DNA of 64,000 bases from Garcia nutans. Taxonomy: Eukaryota; Streptophyta; Magnoliopsida; Malpighiales; Euphorbiaceae. The notes beneath the pieces were generated by a model, which was not told the DNA's origin, searched no databases, and saw only the letters and a program-made list of their open reading frames with translations. Below, piece by piece: positions 47,070 to 60,484 of the stretch. Numbering within the stretch: the first letter of the stretch is position 1; each line of letters starts with the position of its first letter. The position numbers and the translations under genes are program-made. The stretch is taken from contig CANTUV010000026.1 in NCBI GenBank assembly GCA_947685225.1, positions 51,607,501 through 51,671,500 on the forward strand, written 5' to 3'.

Positions 47070-47270
47070 GTGACAATCTTGTATATTTTTAGAGAAGCTA
47101 ACTTTTCGGCTGATTGGATAGCGAATTTTGCTTTTCGTCTTCCTTTGGGATTTTATGTGTTGACACAAGCCCTTGATGGCCTTCTCTCTTGGCTTAAGGA
47201 TAATAAACAAACTCAAGATACAAGTAGTAAAATTTGTAGACTTTTTACTCTTAAAAATACTCTTAAACAT
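47070..47270 (+). mobile_element. L1 LINE relic: RNase H C-terminal fragment
   Basis: The plus frame reads IFREANFSADWIANFAFRLP then LGFYVLTQALDGLL, the REAN..ADW.AN block that ends the RNase H domain of plant L1 LINEs (the L1 at the right end of the window has the matching IEANCLANHMANMAF). Only this fragment is recognisable. The ATG-initiated frame is not a gene. Confidence 0.7.
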
Positions 47271-47339
47271 AAGTTACGCGTTGTATGTGTGCATATATAT
47301 CAACATATATACATTAATTTTTTTATTTAATTGTGACTG

Positions 47340-49590
47340 TGACTGAAACTTAAATTCTAGATTTTACTTAATAATAATGATAATAATGTGTTTTGAACGA
47401 ACCCATATATGTTAAATTCCTTTTATTTTATTTGATCAATTGATTCAAATTAAAAAAAAAACTCTATGACAGAAAAAATTATAAAATGATAAATTGCTAG
47501 TTATCAATTGTAAAACATTCACTTGCTTAAGGAGTTGGCACATGATGGCAAGATGAGAAGAAGAAAGTGTACATACCAAATCAATAATTCGGCTCACATG
47601 CCATTTCGGTCTTTTTTATTTTTTATTTTTTTATCTGAATCATCCAAATTCATAAATATAAATATGATAATTTATTAAATATATGTGAGTAAAATAATTC
47701 ATCTCCTATTGGGATCCTTTTAGAGACGAAATTATGGGAGAGGGGGAGGATAGAGATGGCGGACAACAACATACCAATCGACTACCGACCAATCATCAAT
47801 TTGTCCTCTTCAGTGAATATTTGCATCCGCCACTAGATCTTTCAACATATAAATGATAATCTTCGAATTACACGTAAACACATTTCACTTGAGTTTTCAC
47901 TTGCAATCTTGAAGAGAAAGGCCATTTATTTATTCACTAAATTATCTCCATTTAATTTATTTCTCCTCCAGTGAAATTTTCTTTTTCTTTTAGTTTGAAG
48001 CGATTACAAAGTAATTAGATGTTTTAGTCAGTCCCTATGAAACACGTGTCCAACTATAAATAAGTTGAAGAAGTGCACTACCAGCCAATGTTTAGTGGTA
48101 GGGCTGAGATTTTTAAAAATATTTTCCATAATACACACTAAAAATGACTAATAATTGAAAATTTACACATTTAAAATAAGAAAATAAATTTATACATGGA
48201 TTTTTTTTTTTTGAATTTTTCCTTTACATTTAATAGAGTGGTGAAAATTCAAAATTTATTATGAGAAAAGATTTTTTCACGTGAAAATAAATTATGATTT
48301 TGTGTGTCTAAATAAATATAGCTTTGAGGGTTTTATGTGTATATATATACACTCCTAATTAATTAAAATTGTATACAAACGAGTTAATATTTGCCACGTA
48401 CTAATATTTATGCCAATAAATCAAAAGTTCAATTCTTATATATTTAGTTATTGTTTACTATGAATACTTTTTCTTTTAATATATCGATATGATGCTAGAA
48501 TGATTGATTCTGACCTAATAATTTTTAGAGATTTATGTGATTATAAAAAAAATATTTATGCCTATATATAGGAAAACTATATCCATTTGAATTATTGTTT
48601 TTACCTCACTAAGAAATTATATTGTAAGGGAAACAAAAGTAATTTAAGCAGCAAAAACATAATTAAACAGTTTCGGCACTTAAGTTTTTTACAGTAAAAA
48701 CAAAATAAAAGCGTAGATTTTTTTCTAATGAAATTATAAAATCATATATAATTAAATGTAAATTATAATTAATTTAAATATATAACGAATAATTTTGATA
48801 TCTCAAAATAAATATATATTTAATATGGTTGTGTCTTAATGAGGATATTAATAATATAATCATTTACTTAAATGAAAAAAATTAAGATGTACGTGTGTTT
48901 AACGATTTTTTCAGTGTATTTAACCACGCTTATTTGCATTAAATAAATAGTATGATAATGGTAAATTGGTAATGCAAACCATCATCACATATGCTCGTTC
49001 ACTTATTATGGACTTTTTTTTTTTTGAAAATACTTATTATGGACCTATGAATACAATTTATTTATCTTAAAAGTGGGATTTTCCATATATACAAATGAGG
49101 AATAATAATAAGTATAAAAATATTTTTGAACAATAACAAGCTTAGAGGCGTGGCTTAATAGCGTCCTTTCTTTTTACCATTAATGTTGCAAACTCAGAAA
49201 CTCACCTACAAAATCAAGTATTTCATCACTGTTTGTGCATCAATACACAGTTCAAATACGAGTATTCAATTCGTTAAATTAGCATTTGGAACAATGCTTT
49301 ACTGTATTCAAGTGATGTGTAGTTGATAGCCAAATAAATAATAGTACTTCTACCATCTCATTTTAAATGATTTTTTAGAATTTTAATTTCATTTTAAAAT
49401 ATTTAATATTCAATAATATTAAAATAAAATTTTAATATTATTTATCAATTTACCTTCGATAGATATTGAATATTATTATTAATAATAATGCAATATAATA
49501 GAGCATTTGATTATATTAGAATTTTAAAAAAGCTAATAAAATAATCTTATTTGATAAAAAATAGTGTGTTTGTTTTCAAATAATCAATGT
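47340..49590. other. AT-rich intergenic stretch, no gene seen
   Basis: Low-complexity sequence without recognisable genes or defined repeats. Confidence 0.45.
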
Positions 49591-49594
49591 AAGA

Positions 49595-49775
49595 GGAATG
49601 CTAATTGCAGTCATTTTAAAGAGTGATTATTGGACAATTTCTCTTTTATTGGCTCAAAAATATTGATTTTAAATTCATTTATGAAGAGAGATATTATAAT
49701 TAATATTTTTTAGCCAATAAAAGAGAGATTGCTCAATAATCACTTTCCAAGATAACTGCAACTGATGTTACTCAT
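49595..49775. mobile_element. MITE-like element with inverted arms of about 65 bp
   Basis: The left arm (TTGCAGTCATTTTAAAGAGT ... TTTATTGGCTCAAAAATATT) matches the reverse complement of the right arm (AATATTTTTTAGCCAATAAA ... AAGATAACTGCAA) with about one difference in eight. The centre is about 30 bases. No transposase is encoded. Flanking duplication is not clear, so the family is not assigned. Confidence 0.7.
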
Positions 49776-50390
49776 CAAAATAAAATAAAATATCGGATTC
49801 ACTAAATTTTATCAACTAATTGATAAAATTTTTTACCTATAAAAAGTAGAAAAAATATTTTATTGAAAAAGAAAATTATGAAATTTTATATCAAAAGACA
49901 ATTATAATCTTACTTTAAGATATGGTAAAATAAGAAAGAAATATTATAAGAATATTTTAAATATTATTCAAAATTTTTTAAACTTAATTATAACTAAATA
50001 AGTTAATATTTTTTCAATTAATTTTATTAATATTTTATTATATACTCCAAGTATGATAATTTAATATTTTCAGTAAAATATAATTTCAGTAATATATATC
50101 TGTAAAATATATTTTTAGTAATCTATTAAACGACCTATAAATAATGAAAAAATAAATTATTAATCATGGATAAACTAAGAATTTTATTTAAAACGAGTGG
50201 AATTTTCTGAAAAGTTATTCTAAATAAAATAGAGAAATTATAAACTAAACATATTGGTACTAAAATTAAATTGGTGGCTAATTGAAAATAAAATTGGGGA
50301 AATATAAATAATAAATGAGAATAGTAGAAAGGGGAGCAAGTAGTTGGGAATTGGGACCGGCGAGGGATTGCTTCGGCTGAGAAAACTAAC

Positions 50391-50820
50391 TTAGGGGGTG
50401 TTTGGTTTAGCTGTTTGATGCAGGTGATAGAGGTTTGAACTCCAAACAGCAGCTGTTTGGTAAAATTTTAAAACAGCAGCTGATAGCTGTTAGGAACCCT
50501 AAACAGCTGCTGTTTGGTAAAATTTTAAAACAGCAGCTGATAGCTGTTAGGAACCCTAAACAGCTGCTGTTTCAATAAGCTCCTACTCGGAGCTTTTTCA
50601 TATCAGCTGATAGCTGATTCATATTAAGACTATATTAACCTTATTAAAATAAAATAAAAATTAATATTTATTAGATAATGATATGCTTATTGGTAATTTT
50701 ATATTCAAACTGCAACAGCTATTGTATTTTTATCAAACACTAACCCGAATCAGCTGACAGCTATCAGCTATCAGCTATCAGCAACCAGCTACTATGAACA
50801 GCTAAAACAAACAGGCCCTT
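50391..50820. mobile_element. hAT-like MITE
   Basis: Ends read GGGGGTGTTTGGTTTAGCTG and, from the right, AAGGGCCTGTTTGTTTTAGC on the opposite strand, giving imperfect terminal inverted repeats of about 24 bp that resemble short non-autonomous hAT-type elements of plants (GGGCCTGTTTGG class). The interior is full of CAGCTGATAGCTG palindromes. No 8-bp target duplication could be fixed by eye. Confidence 0.65.
50459..50572. repeat. 57-bp perfect tandem duplication inside the MITE
   Basis: Copies 50459-50515 and 50516-50572 are identical (GGTAAAATTTTAAAACAGCA ... AACAGCTGCTGTTT). Confidence 0.95.
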
Positions 50821-53020
50821 AAAAGCTAAAGTCTTTTCGGCCGCATGACAATACAAAAATACTATATAAATTAAATTTATTCAAATAAAAAATATTTTAT
50901 ATATTAATTATATTAAAAAAATAATTATTTTAACATAAATTATTTTTTATTCAGATAAATTTAATTCATTTAAAAATACTCTCTGCAATAATAGCCTATT
51001 GAACTCAAAAACAATATTCAACTAAATTACTAATATTATTTGCTTTTCTTTTAAAAAAAAAATGCATTTCAGTAGCAGAGAGGGAGAGAGGAGCGGGAAC
51101 GCGAGGCTCGAGACTCGAGACTCGAGTTGAGATGGGACCCAGTTACGGTTATACACACCGTCAAGCCAAAGTCATACGTTGTAATAAAACTAAATATACC
51201 ATATAATATAATATGATCAAATAAACATTTAATTAATAATTGCATTACGTACATTACCGATTCATCAACGTAATCTTTATTTGTGGTTTTATGCTAATAT
51301 TTGTGGTCACTCCCCTCTTTTTCACGCGTATTCATTTTTTTTGTTACAATTACGCGTTTTCCATTTGTCTTATTACGAGCCAAGGGAGCTTGGAGTCTCG
51401 TTCCTAAAAACCTGAAGTCCTGAACCTTTTTTTTCTTCCCTTATATTTTATGTTCATAATTTTTTGCGTATATATAGAAATATTTTTTAAAAAAAGTTCC
51501 CATATTAGTTTAATTAATTTATAATTATTAACTTTATTATTATTTCAATATATATTGATATTAGATTTGATCTCTAGCCATATTGGATTAATAGTATTTA
51601 TTTGTATATAAGTTTATATTGTAAATATTTGATATAATTGATTCAAGTTTGTATTAAAAATATTTCTTTTTATTTTTACAAAGTAAGATTACTTATTACT
51701 ACTACATAAATTAATGGTAAAATTTTAGCTTTGTTTTATTTTACATAATAACTAATTCTTTTTGTAATATAAACTAATTTAATAATTATAATAAAATATT
51801 CTTAATTAAATTAAATTTTTTAGTACTCTTTAAAAACTAATCAAACTAAATAAAAAATATTGAATAATTGAATCGAATATGTTTCGCTGTATGTAACTTA
51901 AAATTTTATAATTTACATATCATTAATTCAAAAATAGTTGCATGGAATTGATAAATCATTAAAAATGATAAAATTATTAGTAAAAAAATAATAATATTAT
52001 AAATAATACAAGAAAAATAGCACTTGCAAACGTACCTCTATCGGGTAATACATATGTACCGCAAATTTGATGGCCGTTGCTAACATATTAAGTTAAACGA
52101 TATATATAAATATTATTCAGATAGAAGGAAATCAATTAAACATTTTTTAAGAGAATTTTAAATAAAAAAAATTAAATATGAGATTTTTTTTCCAAATTAG
52201 TTTTGTATCACTGGTAAATTGAGTATATGTGATACTGTTTAATTAATTACGAATATTAGGAATTTGACATTTTTAATTTAAAAATCCCTATTTTCTAATA
52301 CCATAATATAGCATACATATCCCAAAAAAAAAAAACTTAAAAAAGGTAGGCAAAATCCCAAAAATTCAGAAAATCTATACAATATCGATTTTGATAATAA
52401 TTAGAAATAAAGAAGATATATATACTTAAAAAAGACATTTTGATTTTGAAGCTAAAATGTATTTTTGACAGTTTCAATTATTATAATTATTATTATATCC
52501 TAATGGAATGCTTAAAGATGGGCTAAGAGCAAGTAGGAGATATTATGAAGAAATTAAACATTGGATAAAAAAAATCAACACTATGGAATTAAAAAAGTAG
52601 AAATAAAATAATATTTATCAAATTTTTTTTGGCCAGAAAAATATTGATTACACAGGTACGTTCTTTTTATCAAATTGGAAATCAAGTTGGCCTTAGGTGT
52701 GAGAATCACCAAGCAAAGTTAACATGGATTAGCCCATGTGTGTGTTGGTCCACAAGAATTCCTATTTTTGTTGCTCTCTCGGTTCAATTGCGATGGCCAA
52801 TGGTTGATTTTTTTTTCATCCTCCAAACAAGCTGATGGTAAAAAGCATTAAAAAAAAAGAGTTAACGTAAAAAGTAAAAAATTTCTTAAAATGGATGTTA
52901 AGATAGAAAGAGCGAGAGGGGTGAAAACAACTACAGCAAATAGCATTAATTACACTGTAACAAATTAAAAAATTTTGAGATACATTGTGTCTTCTCCTCC
53001 ATAGCCCCTAGACCTCTCTT
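50821..53020. other. Intergenic stretch upstream of the expansin gene
   Basis: AT-rich. A GC-richer patch at 51070-51170 has a short repeat GAGACTCGAGACTCGAG. No gene was recognised. Confidence 0.45.
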
Positions 53021-53027
53021 CTTTCTC

Positions 53028-53036
53028 CATAAATAC
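53028..53036 (+). promoter_or_regulatory. Probable TATA box of the expansin gene
   Basis: CATAAATAC, about 92 bases before the start codon, followed by a C-rich stretch and a CT-rich leader. Confidence 0.4.
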
Positions 53037-53127
53037 CCCCACCTTCTACCTGTTTTCCTCATTCGCTTCCAGCCCTCCGCACCCACACCCTGAAATAACT
53101 GTACTCTCGTCTCTCTCTGATTCACAA

Positions 53128-54970
53128 ATGACAATGGCACATCTGGATATCCTCTGCATTGTATCTCTGCTATTGCAGTTTGTGGTTGCCAACGCAAAAA
53201 TCCCAGGGGTTTACTCCGGCGGGCAGTGGGAGAGTGCTCACGCTACTTTTTATGGTGGCAGTGATGCCTCCGGAACCATGGGTGCGTAGGTTTTTTCTTT
53301 TGCTGATCTAATGTGTTCTCTCTGTTTTTGTTCTCCGTTTTCCCTTTCAAACGTGAATCTCTGCTTTCTTTTCTGTCCATGGAAATCCAGCTTTAAATTT
53401 CGCATACTGATGAACAAGTAAACCATATTTATTTGATTGGTGGCCTGCATTTTTCCATTATGGTTCCAAATGATCATGTGTGTTTCGGTGTTTTCGTCTG
53501 AAGATTTATAGTTCTCTGTTCACTTGTACTCATTATAAACTTATATTCTGTTTGCTTCTAGCCATTATACAAAAACGACTCGTGGTTCTCTAATTTGCTT
53601 ATCAAGTCAAAAAAATAAAACTCGATTTCTCTGTTTATATGCTTCGTCCATAACTACTAATCCCGTTCCTTTTTTTCCATTAAACACAACTAATATGCCA
53701 TTAATTTGTCTGCAGGCGGTGCTTGTGGGTATGGGAATCTGTACGGCCAAGGCTATGGAGTGAACACAGCAGCACTAAGCACAGCGCTCTTCAACAATGG
53801 TCTGAGTTGCGGTGCTTGTTTTGAGATCAAATGCGCAGAGGATCCCAGATGGTGTAATCCTGGTAGCCCTTCCATCTTTATAACAGCTACTAACTTTTGC
53901 CCTCCAAACTACGCTCTGCCCAACGACAAAGGCGGCTGGTGTAACCCACCTCGCCCCCACTTCGACCTCGCTATGCCCATGTTCCTCAAGATCGCCGAGT
54001 ACCGTGCCGGAATAGTCCCCGTCTCTTTTCGCCGGTCAGTCTCTAAATATAAGACATCTCTAGACGTTTATTGCTTTTTATTGCACTTTTATGGGTCAGA
54101 TTCCCGTCGTTATGTTGGATTATAGTCGTTTTTGTTTTGCTTGATTGTTCTTGAATGGTACAAATAGGAATTGGGGCTTTGATTTGTTAGTTTATAATGG
54201 ACGAAAGTCATTATTATTATTTTCTTAGAAAACAAACATTGCATTTACTTTCCCTACCTTGTTTATTTCTCGGGAAACAAATGGAACCTCAAAAGAATAA
54301 GCCGCCTAATCGCTGGCCGAAAATCATCTAATGACACTCTTACCCATAAAAAACGAAGAAATCCGCCGGTACTTTTTGGCTATTTAGTCACTTTAGACTT
54401 TAGAGGGACTCTTCGCCTGCAAGCACAACTAACAAAAAGACATAAATGTCTTTACTTTTTCATTATTATGACCCCATTATAATTATTACAGAAGAATCAA
54501 AATAATAAATGACAATACAAGGGTACCGGAAAATAGGAAAAAAGGATAGTAAAAAAACAAGATTATGTCACATGTAGTTCCACACGTGTGGTAATATTAA
54601 TTAAAATAAAATTTTATCAAAAAAATTAAAATAATTAGTTAAATGAATTTATTTATGCAGGATACCGTGCAGGAAGCAAGGCGGGATCAGATTCACGGTC
54701 AACGGTTTTCGTTACTTCAATTTGGTACTAATCACAAACGTGGCAGGTGCAGGGGATATAGTGAAGGCGAGCATTAAGGGAACAAAAATGGGGTGGTTAA
54801 GTATGAGCAGGAACTGGGGCCAAAATTGGCAATCAAATGCAGTACTTGTGGGTCAGGCTCTCTCGTTTAGAGTCACGGGCAGTGATAGGCGTACATCAAC
54901 TTCATGGAACATCGCACCATCTAATTGGCAGTTCGGTCAGACTTTCACGGGAAAGAATTTCCGAGTTTGA
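53128..54970 (+). CDS. EXPA: Alpha-expansin
   Basis: Three exons, 53128-53281, 53716-54034 and 54661-54970, joined by GT-AG introns, encode 260 residues, the usual alpha-expansin length. Residues 1-23 or so are a secretion signal (hydrophobic LDILCIVSLLLQFVVANA). The double-psi barrel domain has GGACGYGNLY, the family Cys set, and the HFD motif (133-135, PHFDLAMPMF). The C-terminal domain (about residue 165 on) has RKQGGIRFTVNGFRYF, NWGQNWQSN and ends GQTFTGKNFRV, as in EXPA proteins. Expansins are secreted and loosen cell walls at low pH without hydrolysing polymers. Intron positions match the common EXPA pattern. I use the first ATG of MTMAH; the second, two codons on, would work equally well. 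Which EXPA member it is cannot be said. Confidence 0.96.
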
Positions 54971-57900
54971 TTTCATTTTTAGAACCCTTCCAATATTTCA
55001 AGTTTTTTTTTTTCAAAAAACATATATAATATAATATAATATAATATATGAGCAAGTGATTTTTCCGTCTTCAATTTCCCTTAATTTTATCGGGAAAATT
55101 TGAAGTTGGCATTTGGGAAATTAGGTATTTTTGGTAGAGGAATGTGAGGGGGAGTACGTCTGTGGTAAAAAAACATTTTTTCTTTATACTATGGACTTTC
55201 GTGGGCTGTTTTTGATTTTCTTTCTACTAAAAATTGTATTTCGTGTTAAAGAAGCAGTAATGAAATAAGGTTGTCTGAACTAGGGCTGAAGCGGCTGCAG
55301 TAGCCAGCAAGGAAAATATGTAGCCCGCAGCACCGACTAATTATAAGTGTTTTTATTATCTGTTGCTGTCATCCTTCAATATTTAATGATAATTTTGGTT
55401 TATTTTTAATGGTTATTTGTTGCCTGTTCTATGCATTATAGTGTGTATTTTTATAGTGCTTTTATACCTTCAGTCAATGCTTGTGAATGTGAGTTTGAGG
55501 AGATTTCGACAGCAATCCTTTTTCAGGGCAGGGATTGAAGTAAAAATTATAAAAGATACAAATATTAAATATTTGATCTTTTTTCTGTGGAAAAATATTT
55601 TTTGAATGCTGTCTATAAGTTTTTAGGGCTAAAAGATATAAAATTTACCATCAAAATAAATTTAATAAAATTGAGTTTTATATTTAAAAATTCCAAAATT
55701 TGAAGTGAAATTTTGAAAGGGCAGGAGTAGATTGAAACTTATTGTCGTGCAGCTTAAAAGAAAAAAAGGGAGTAGGTTGACCCTCCTCTTGTCGGTGGAT
55801 GCGCAGATTTCCATGTGCCTCTACTGGAATATTTACTTATTTTTCGTATTTTTTTAAATTTACTAAGCTTTTACTTAACATTATAGTATCACATGAAATC
55901 ACGAATTCGAATTATAAAAATGGCCTTTTATAATTAATTATAAAAAAAAACCGCGTATAAAGATTTAATAGATCTAACTCTTTTCTGAATTTCATTTATT
56001 ACGAAAGTATTCGAGCATCGGATTGCTTTTTTTTATCTATTTCAGTCTTGCTTTTTTTTTTTTTGCTATTTCAGTCCTTATTTTTCGTATTTTTTTTACA
56101 ATTTGTATTTCAAGATTATTTCACAATTAATGTGAGAAGGTAAGATTAGAATAATTATTTTTTTAATATTATTAATATATAAATATTTTTAATTTAGATT
56201 AATTTAATTCATATAATATTTATTATTTAAAAAATAGATGAGCAAAATAGAGACCGTCATTCGCATCTATCCTCCACCAACAGATACGTGAGAAGCTCTC
56301 GTAGCAGCTAACAACACATGGTACACTTACATAAAAATCATGCTATTTCAAGATTATTTAATTACGCTACTATGCATCAATTCTCGCACCAAAAGATAGC
56401 GCCACCGCCTCCCAGGCCATCAAAGATTCAAAGCTTTTCTTTTCTCTTTTTTTTTTCTCTCAACCCTAGCTACTACAAAAGAAAATGCTTTGTACGTCAT
56501 ATTAGAGCAAGTCAAGTGGACATTATTATTATTTATTATTTGCAGATAATATATATAAATTTAATTTGTAATATTTTTATATTTTAATCCATCAAAACAG
56601 AACCTAATTTACTAGTAAATTAGCTATGAATAGTAATTAGTATTATGTGACTCCATTCATAAGTGGAGTGGGGTTTCGGCTTCTGGCATCCATAGATGCT
56701 TGTCTGCAGGCCGGTGCTTTGGCCTTTGAGCCTTCCATCTGTGATTGTATATCATAACTAATTAATAATTAGGAGCTTAAAACTCCCACAAAAAAAAAAA
56801 AAGAGAGGCAGTCCGTGTCTAGCTTACCAAACAAATAATATGCATTTTATACCTTATTTACATTACTAGACTACCATTTTATCATGCCATCAACAAAATA
56901 ACAAAGCTTTAGTAAAACCAACTCTCCCAAGTTCCTACCATTTGCTTCTCTAAACTATACCAAGCAAAACATATTATAAGGATTTTATAACTTTTAATTT
57001 TCTTTACACTTTAATTATAATTGTTTAAAATAAATATCATATTTTTTAAAAATTAAATCTTAATATTTTAAATAGTAATGTGAAATTCTAATTTAAATAT
57101 TGCATTTTTTTTTCTTATTTTCAAGGTAAATGAATTCCATTTTCTGAAAGACTTGAAATGTTGGATGCAAAATTTTGTGGTGCATATGGGCCGGAGTGGA
57201 ATGGGCTCTGCGCTGCGCATAAAACCATACCACGGCCGCAAAATGGACAAAGATCCCACACGCCACAGATCACTTTGTTAAAGGGGACGCTATGCCTCTG
57301 AGCTAAGACGGCTGATTGTTTTAGCTGCGCTGTTAATTTTTTTTAGGATTACAATTCGAGGAGGAATTAAATTTGAATAAATCTATTTAGTAGAGAAGAG
57401 GTGTATTTATAACTGATATAGCTCAGCATGCTTACACTCGGTTAATTGAGAAGATTATGCTTTTTGTTATATTTATAAAAATTTTATATATTTTATTAGG
57501 ATTTTTTTATCCTTTTACAAAAATATATAATAATTATAATTATAATATACAAATCTGATAAATTTTTAATTAATAAAAATTTTGATAAATTTTATAAATA
57601 TTTATTTTTTTATTGCAATTTTGTAAAAAAATTATCTCATTTGAATTTCCATTTTCACATTTTCCTTATTTTTTCTGCAACATTGAGGAAAAACACAACA
57701 ATCAAGTTTAAACCCTTATATCGACTGTAATTGTTCATCACTACTAATAATTAGCGATTAATAAATTTATAACCGGGTAAGTTCAAAAAAGGTATTATAA
57801 CGATTAAAACTTAAACATATATTATTTGAACTAAATAAGAGTTGAATTTATATCAAATTTAAAATTTTATTTGTTAAACTTCTTATAAGCTTCAATTTGT

Positions 57901-58540
57901 TCAGTGTTCACAAGCTTATTCAATAATTAATTTTAATATATATTTTTACATAATAACAATAATTTTGATATTATTTCAAAATAATAATAATAATAATAAT
58001 AATTTTGATGTATAATAATATTTTATTTCAATAAACATATTAATACCTATTTTATATGTTCAAACTCTATTTCTATTTAATAATAATTATTCAAATGTTG
58101 CAATATTAATTATTTAATTTTTATAATTTTTTATAGTAATTACTTCGTTCAGGATTCTTCATTAACAACCACTTAACAGAAAATACAAATAAAACTTATT
58201 TGCATCTATTGGCATTATTATTTCAACTAGTATTTAGAATAATATTACATTTATTATAGAAACTAGTATGGCATTTGGCTTAAAAATACTCTGAATGTTA
58301 TAATTTTTTGTAATTTTATTTTATATTTCTAAAAATAGACTATTATAATTTAAACATTTGGTTAAAATTGCTGATCTTCTAACTCAAATATAATATTATT
58401 AAAAATATAAAAAATATCTTACTTTTTAATTTTGTCATATTTAATTTTATTAATAAATTGATTTTATTGAAAATAATAATTAAGCAGTTATTCGCATTTA
58501 CTTTTATTAATAAAATAATTCCAAAAAGAGAAATAAGAAG
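54971..58540. other. Expansin 3' flank and AT-rich spacer
   Basis: Expansin 3' UTR begins after 54970 and includes a TATAA-repeat near 55025-55047. Between 55.4 and 58.5 kb there are GC-richer islands at 56650-56760 and 57175-57330, neither with a frame or fold I recognise. Confidence 0.4.
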
Positions 58541-58580
58541 CTTACCGTAAACTCTTGAGAAGCTAATTGCCGCCGTCACC

Positions 58581-59739
58581 ATGGAAACATTTGAGAAGCT
58601 ACCGCCACTGTCACCTCCAGACGATCGGCAATTGAAAAAACAATGTGTGGAAGATGATGGATCGAATGAAACTGCTTATCTTCGTATGGGTAACAAGAAG
58701 GAGAGCATTTCCTTCAAAGACGTGGTTCTCTCCAAGAACCCCGAAGTGATTCGTGCGATCGGACAAGAGGCGTTGGTAACAGAAGAGGTTTATGGTTCTG
58801 ACTGTGAGATGTCAGATGCTGACTCTGAGTCTGAAGATTCCTTGGCTGCATAACATGAAAGAGAAATGGGAGAGGAAGAGGATATTGTAATCTCGTCCGT
58901 TAATGGTAAATTTGCTATCTCTATCTCTGAACATTTCGAAGCCAAACTGGCTAAGAATTGGAAGAGATCAGTTGTGGTCAAATTACTTGGTAGAGATATC
59001 AGTTATAACACTTTGTGCACGAAGATCTCACAAATGGCAGATTCGGGGCGAGTACAAAGTTATAGACCTGGATAATAATTTCTTCTTGGTGAATTTCAGC
59101 CATCATGAAGATTACATGGAAGCTTTGCTGGGAGGACCTTGGCTAATCTTTGGGCATTACTTAACGGTACAGCCATGGCATCAGAACTTCGATACTGACA
59201 GTGAGAGGATCAACAGCATCATCGCATGGATTTGCATTCCGGGTATGGCAATCCATCTATATCATAAGAGAGTTCTTCGCCAGATTGGGAATTTGGTTGG
59301 TCGTCTGGTTCAAATGGATTATAACACAAAAAATTTTGACGGAGCAAAATTTACTCGGCTAGCAGTAGAGGTGGACTTGACTAAGCCACAGGTGGCTTCC
59401 TTTGAAATTAAAGGCAAAACTCACAAAGTAGTTTACGAAGAGCTCCCTAAGATATGCTTTTGTTGTGGGAAATTTGGTCATGTTGTTGATCAATGCCCAC
59501 AGAATCCTGCCGCAGCGAATACTAGTTGCAATGCTAATAATGAGGAATCTGCTAGGGGCAACGAAGAGGTTTCGGTTGAAAAAGAAGGACCTACCACCGA
59601 ACAACCTTATGGACCATGGATAATGGTTCAGAGGAAACAAAGGAAAATTTCTAGAGGATCAGCCAGGAATGCGTCCTACATTGAAAGGAATGGAAATGCT
59701 AATAAAAACAATTCACTAGGTATTCATTCTGTTTCCTGA
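58581..59739 (+). pseudogene. L1 ORF1 (gag-like, zinc knuckle), broken
   Basis: Starts METFEKLPPLSPPDD, a common beginning of plant L1 ORF1. An in-frame TAA at about 58851-58853 interrupts it, the same frame resumes (EMGEEEDIVISS), and a one-base shift near 59030 moves it to the frame that runs from about 59030 to 59739. That part carries the DUF4283-like RNA-binding region (FLVNFSHHEDYMEALLGGPW) and a CCHC knuckle CFCCGKFGHVVDQC. ORF1 proteins coat LINE RNA. One nonsense change plus one frameshift destroy it. Confidence 0.85.
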
Positions 59740-60484
59740 TTCTCCATCCTTGACGATGCTAACGAAGACACAGGAAGAGTTAATAATCCTTTGTTTACTG
59801 ATGATAAGATTGACTGAGTTGGCAATGTTCCAATGGATGGTGTTGAGACAGTAATTCCAGTCAAGAAGGCTGACGCCTTGAATGAACATTGTAATGGGAA
59901 TTCAGAGATGGGTTTGGAAGAGCAACTCTCTAACGACAATTCAGATTTGGCAAAGAAGCAGCATCATTTGCCCGATCTCTCCTTGAGCGCCAGGGTGGAA
60001 GATGTAAACGGACCTATCACCACTATTACCCAAGCCTGACAGAGCCAATCTGCAAAATCAGCAGGCGGTCATGGAAGGATCCCATTAAAAATTACAACCA
60101 GAGATAATTTGGTGACAGATGTATTGAATGCCAACTCACATGTGGCAGTGACAGCACCTAAACCATCCTCATCAAATAAATTTGCTAATTCCACTAATCA
60201 AAGGGACGTAGCAGTTTATAAAAATGGAAGATTAAATATAAGAAAATTCAGTTTAAACCCCCGGATCCTAAGTCAGATAATGTCAAACTGCGCTTGCGAA
60301 AAATCAAGAACTTCATTTCAGACCATGGTTACAACTTAACAATCAGTGAGACGAAATGTATCAAGAACACAGGAGGAGATAGTTCTTCTGGCATGGATAA
60401 TGGTCATGCTGTCGTGGTAGTGGATCAAATGAGTCTGGATCAACTTAAGGTCAGACTTCCCTTCTTTATTGTTTATTTATTTCT

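Noticed and set aside
56640..56780. GC-richer island considered as a snoRNA, snRNA or miRNA precursor
   Set aside because: No C/D or H/ACA boxes in correct spacing, no long hairpin, no snRNA core motifs.
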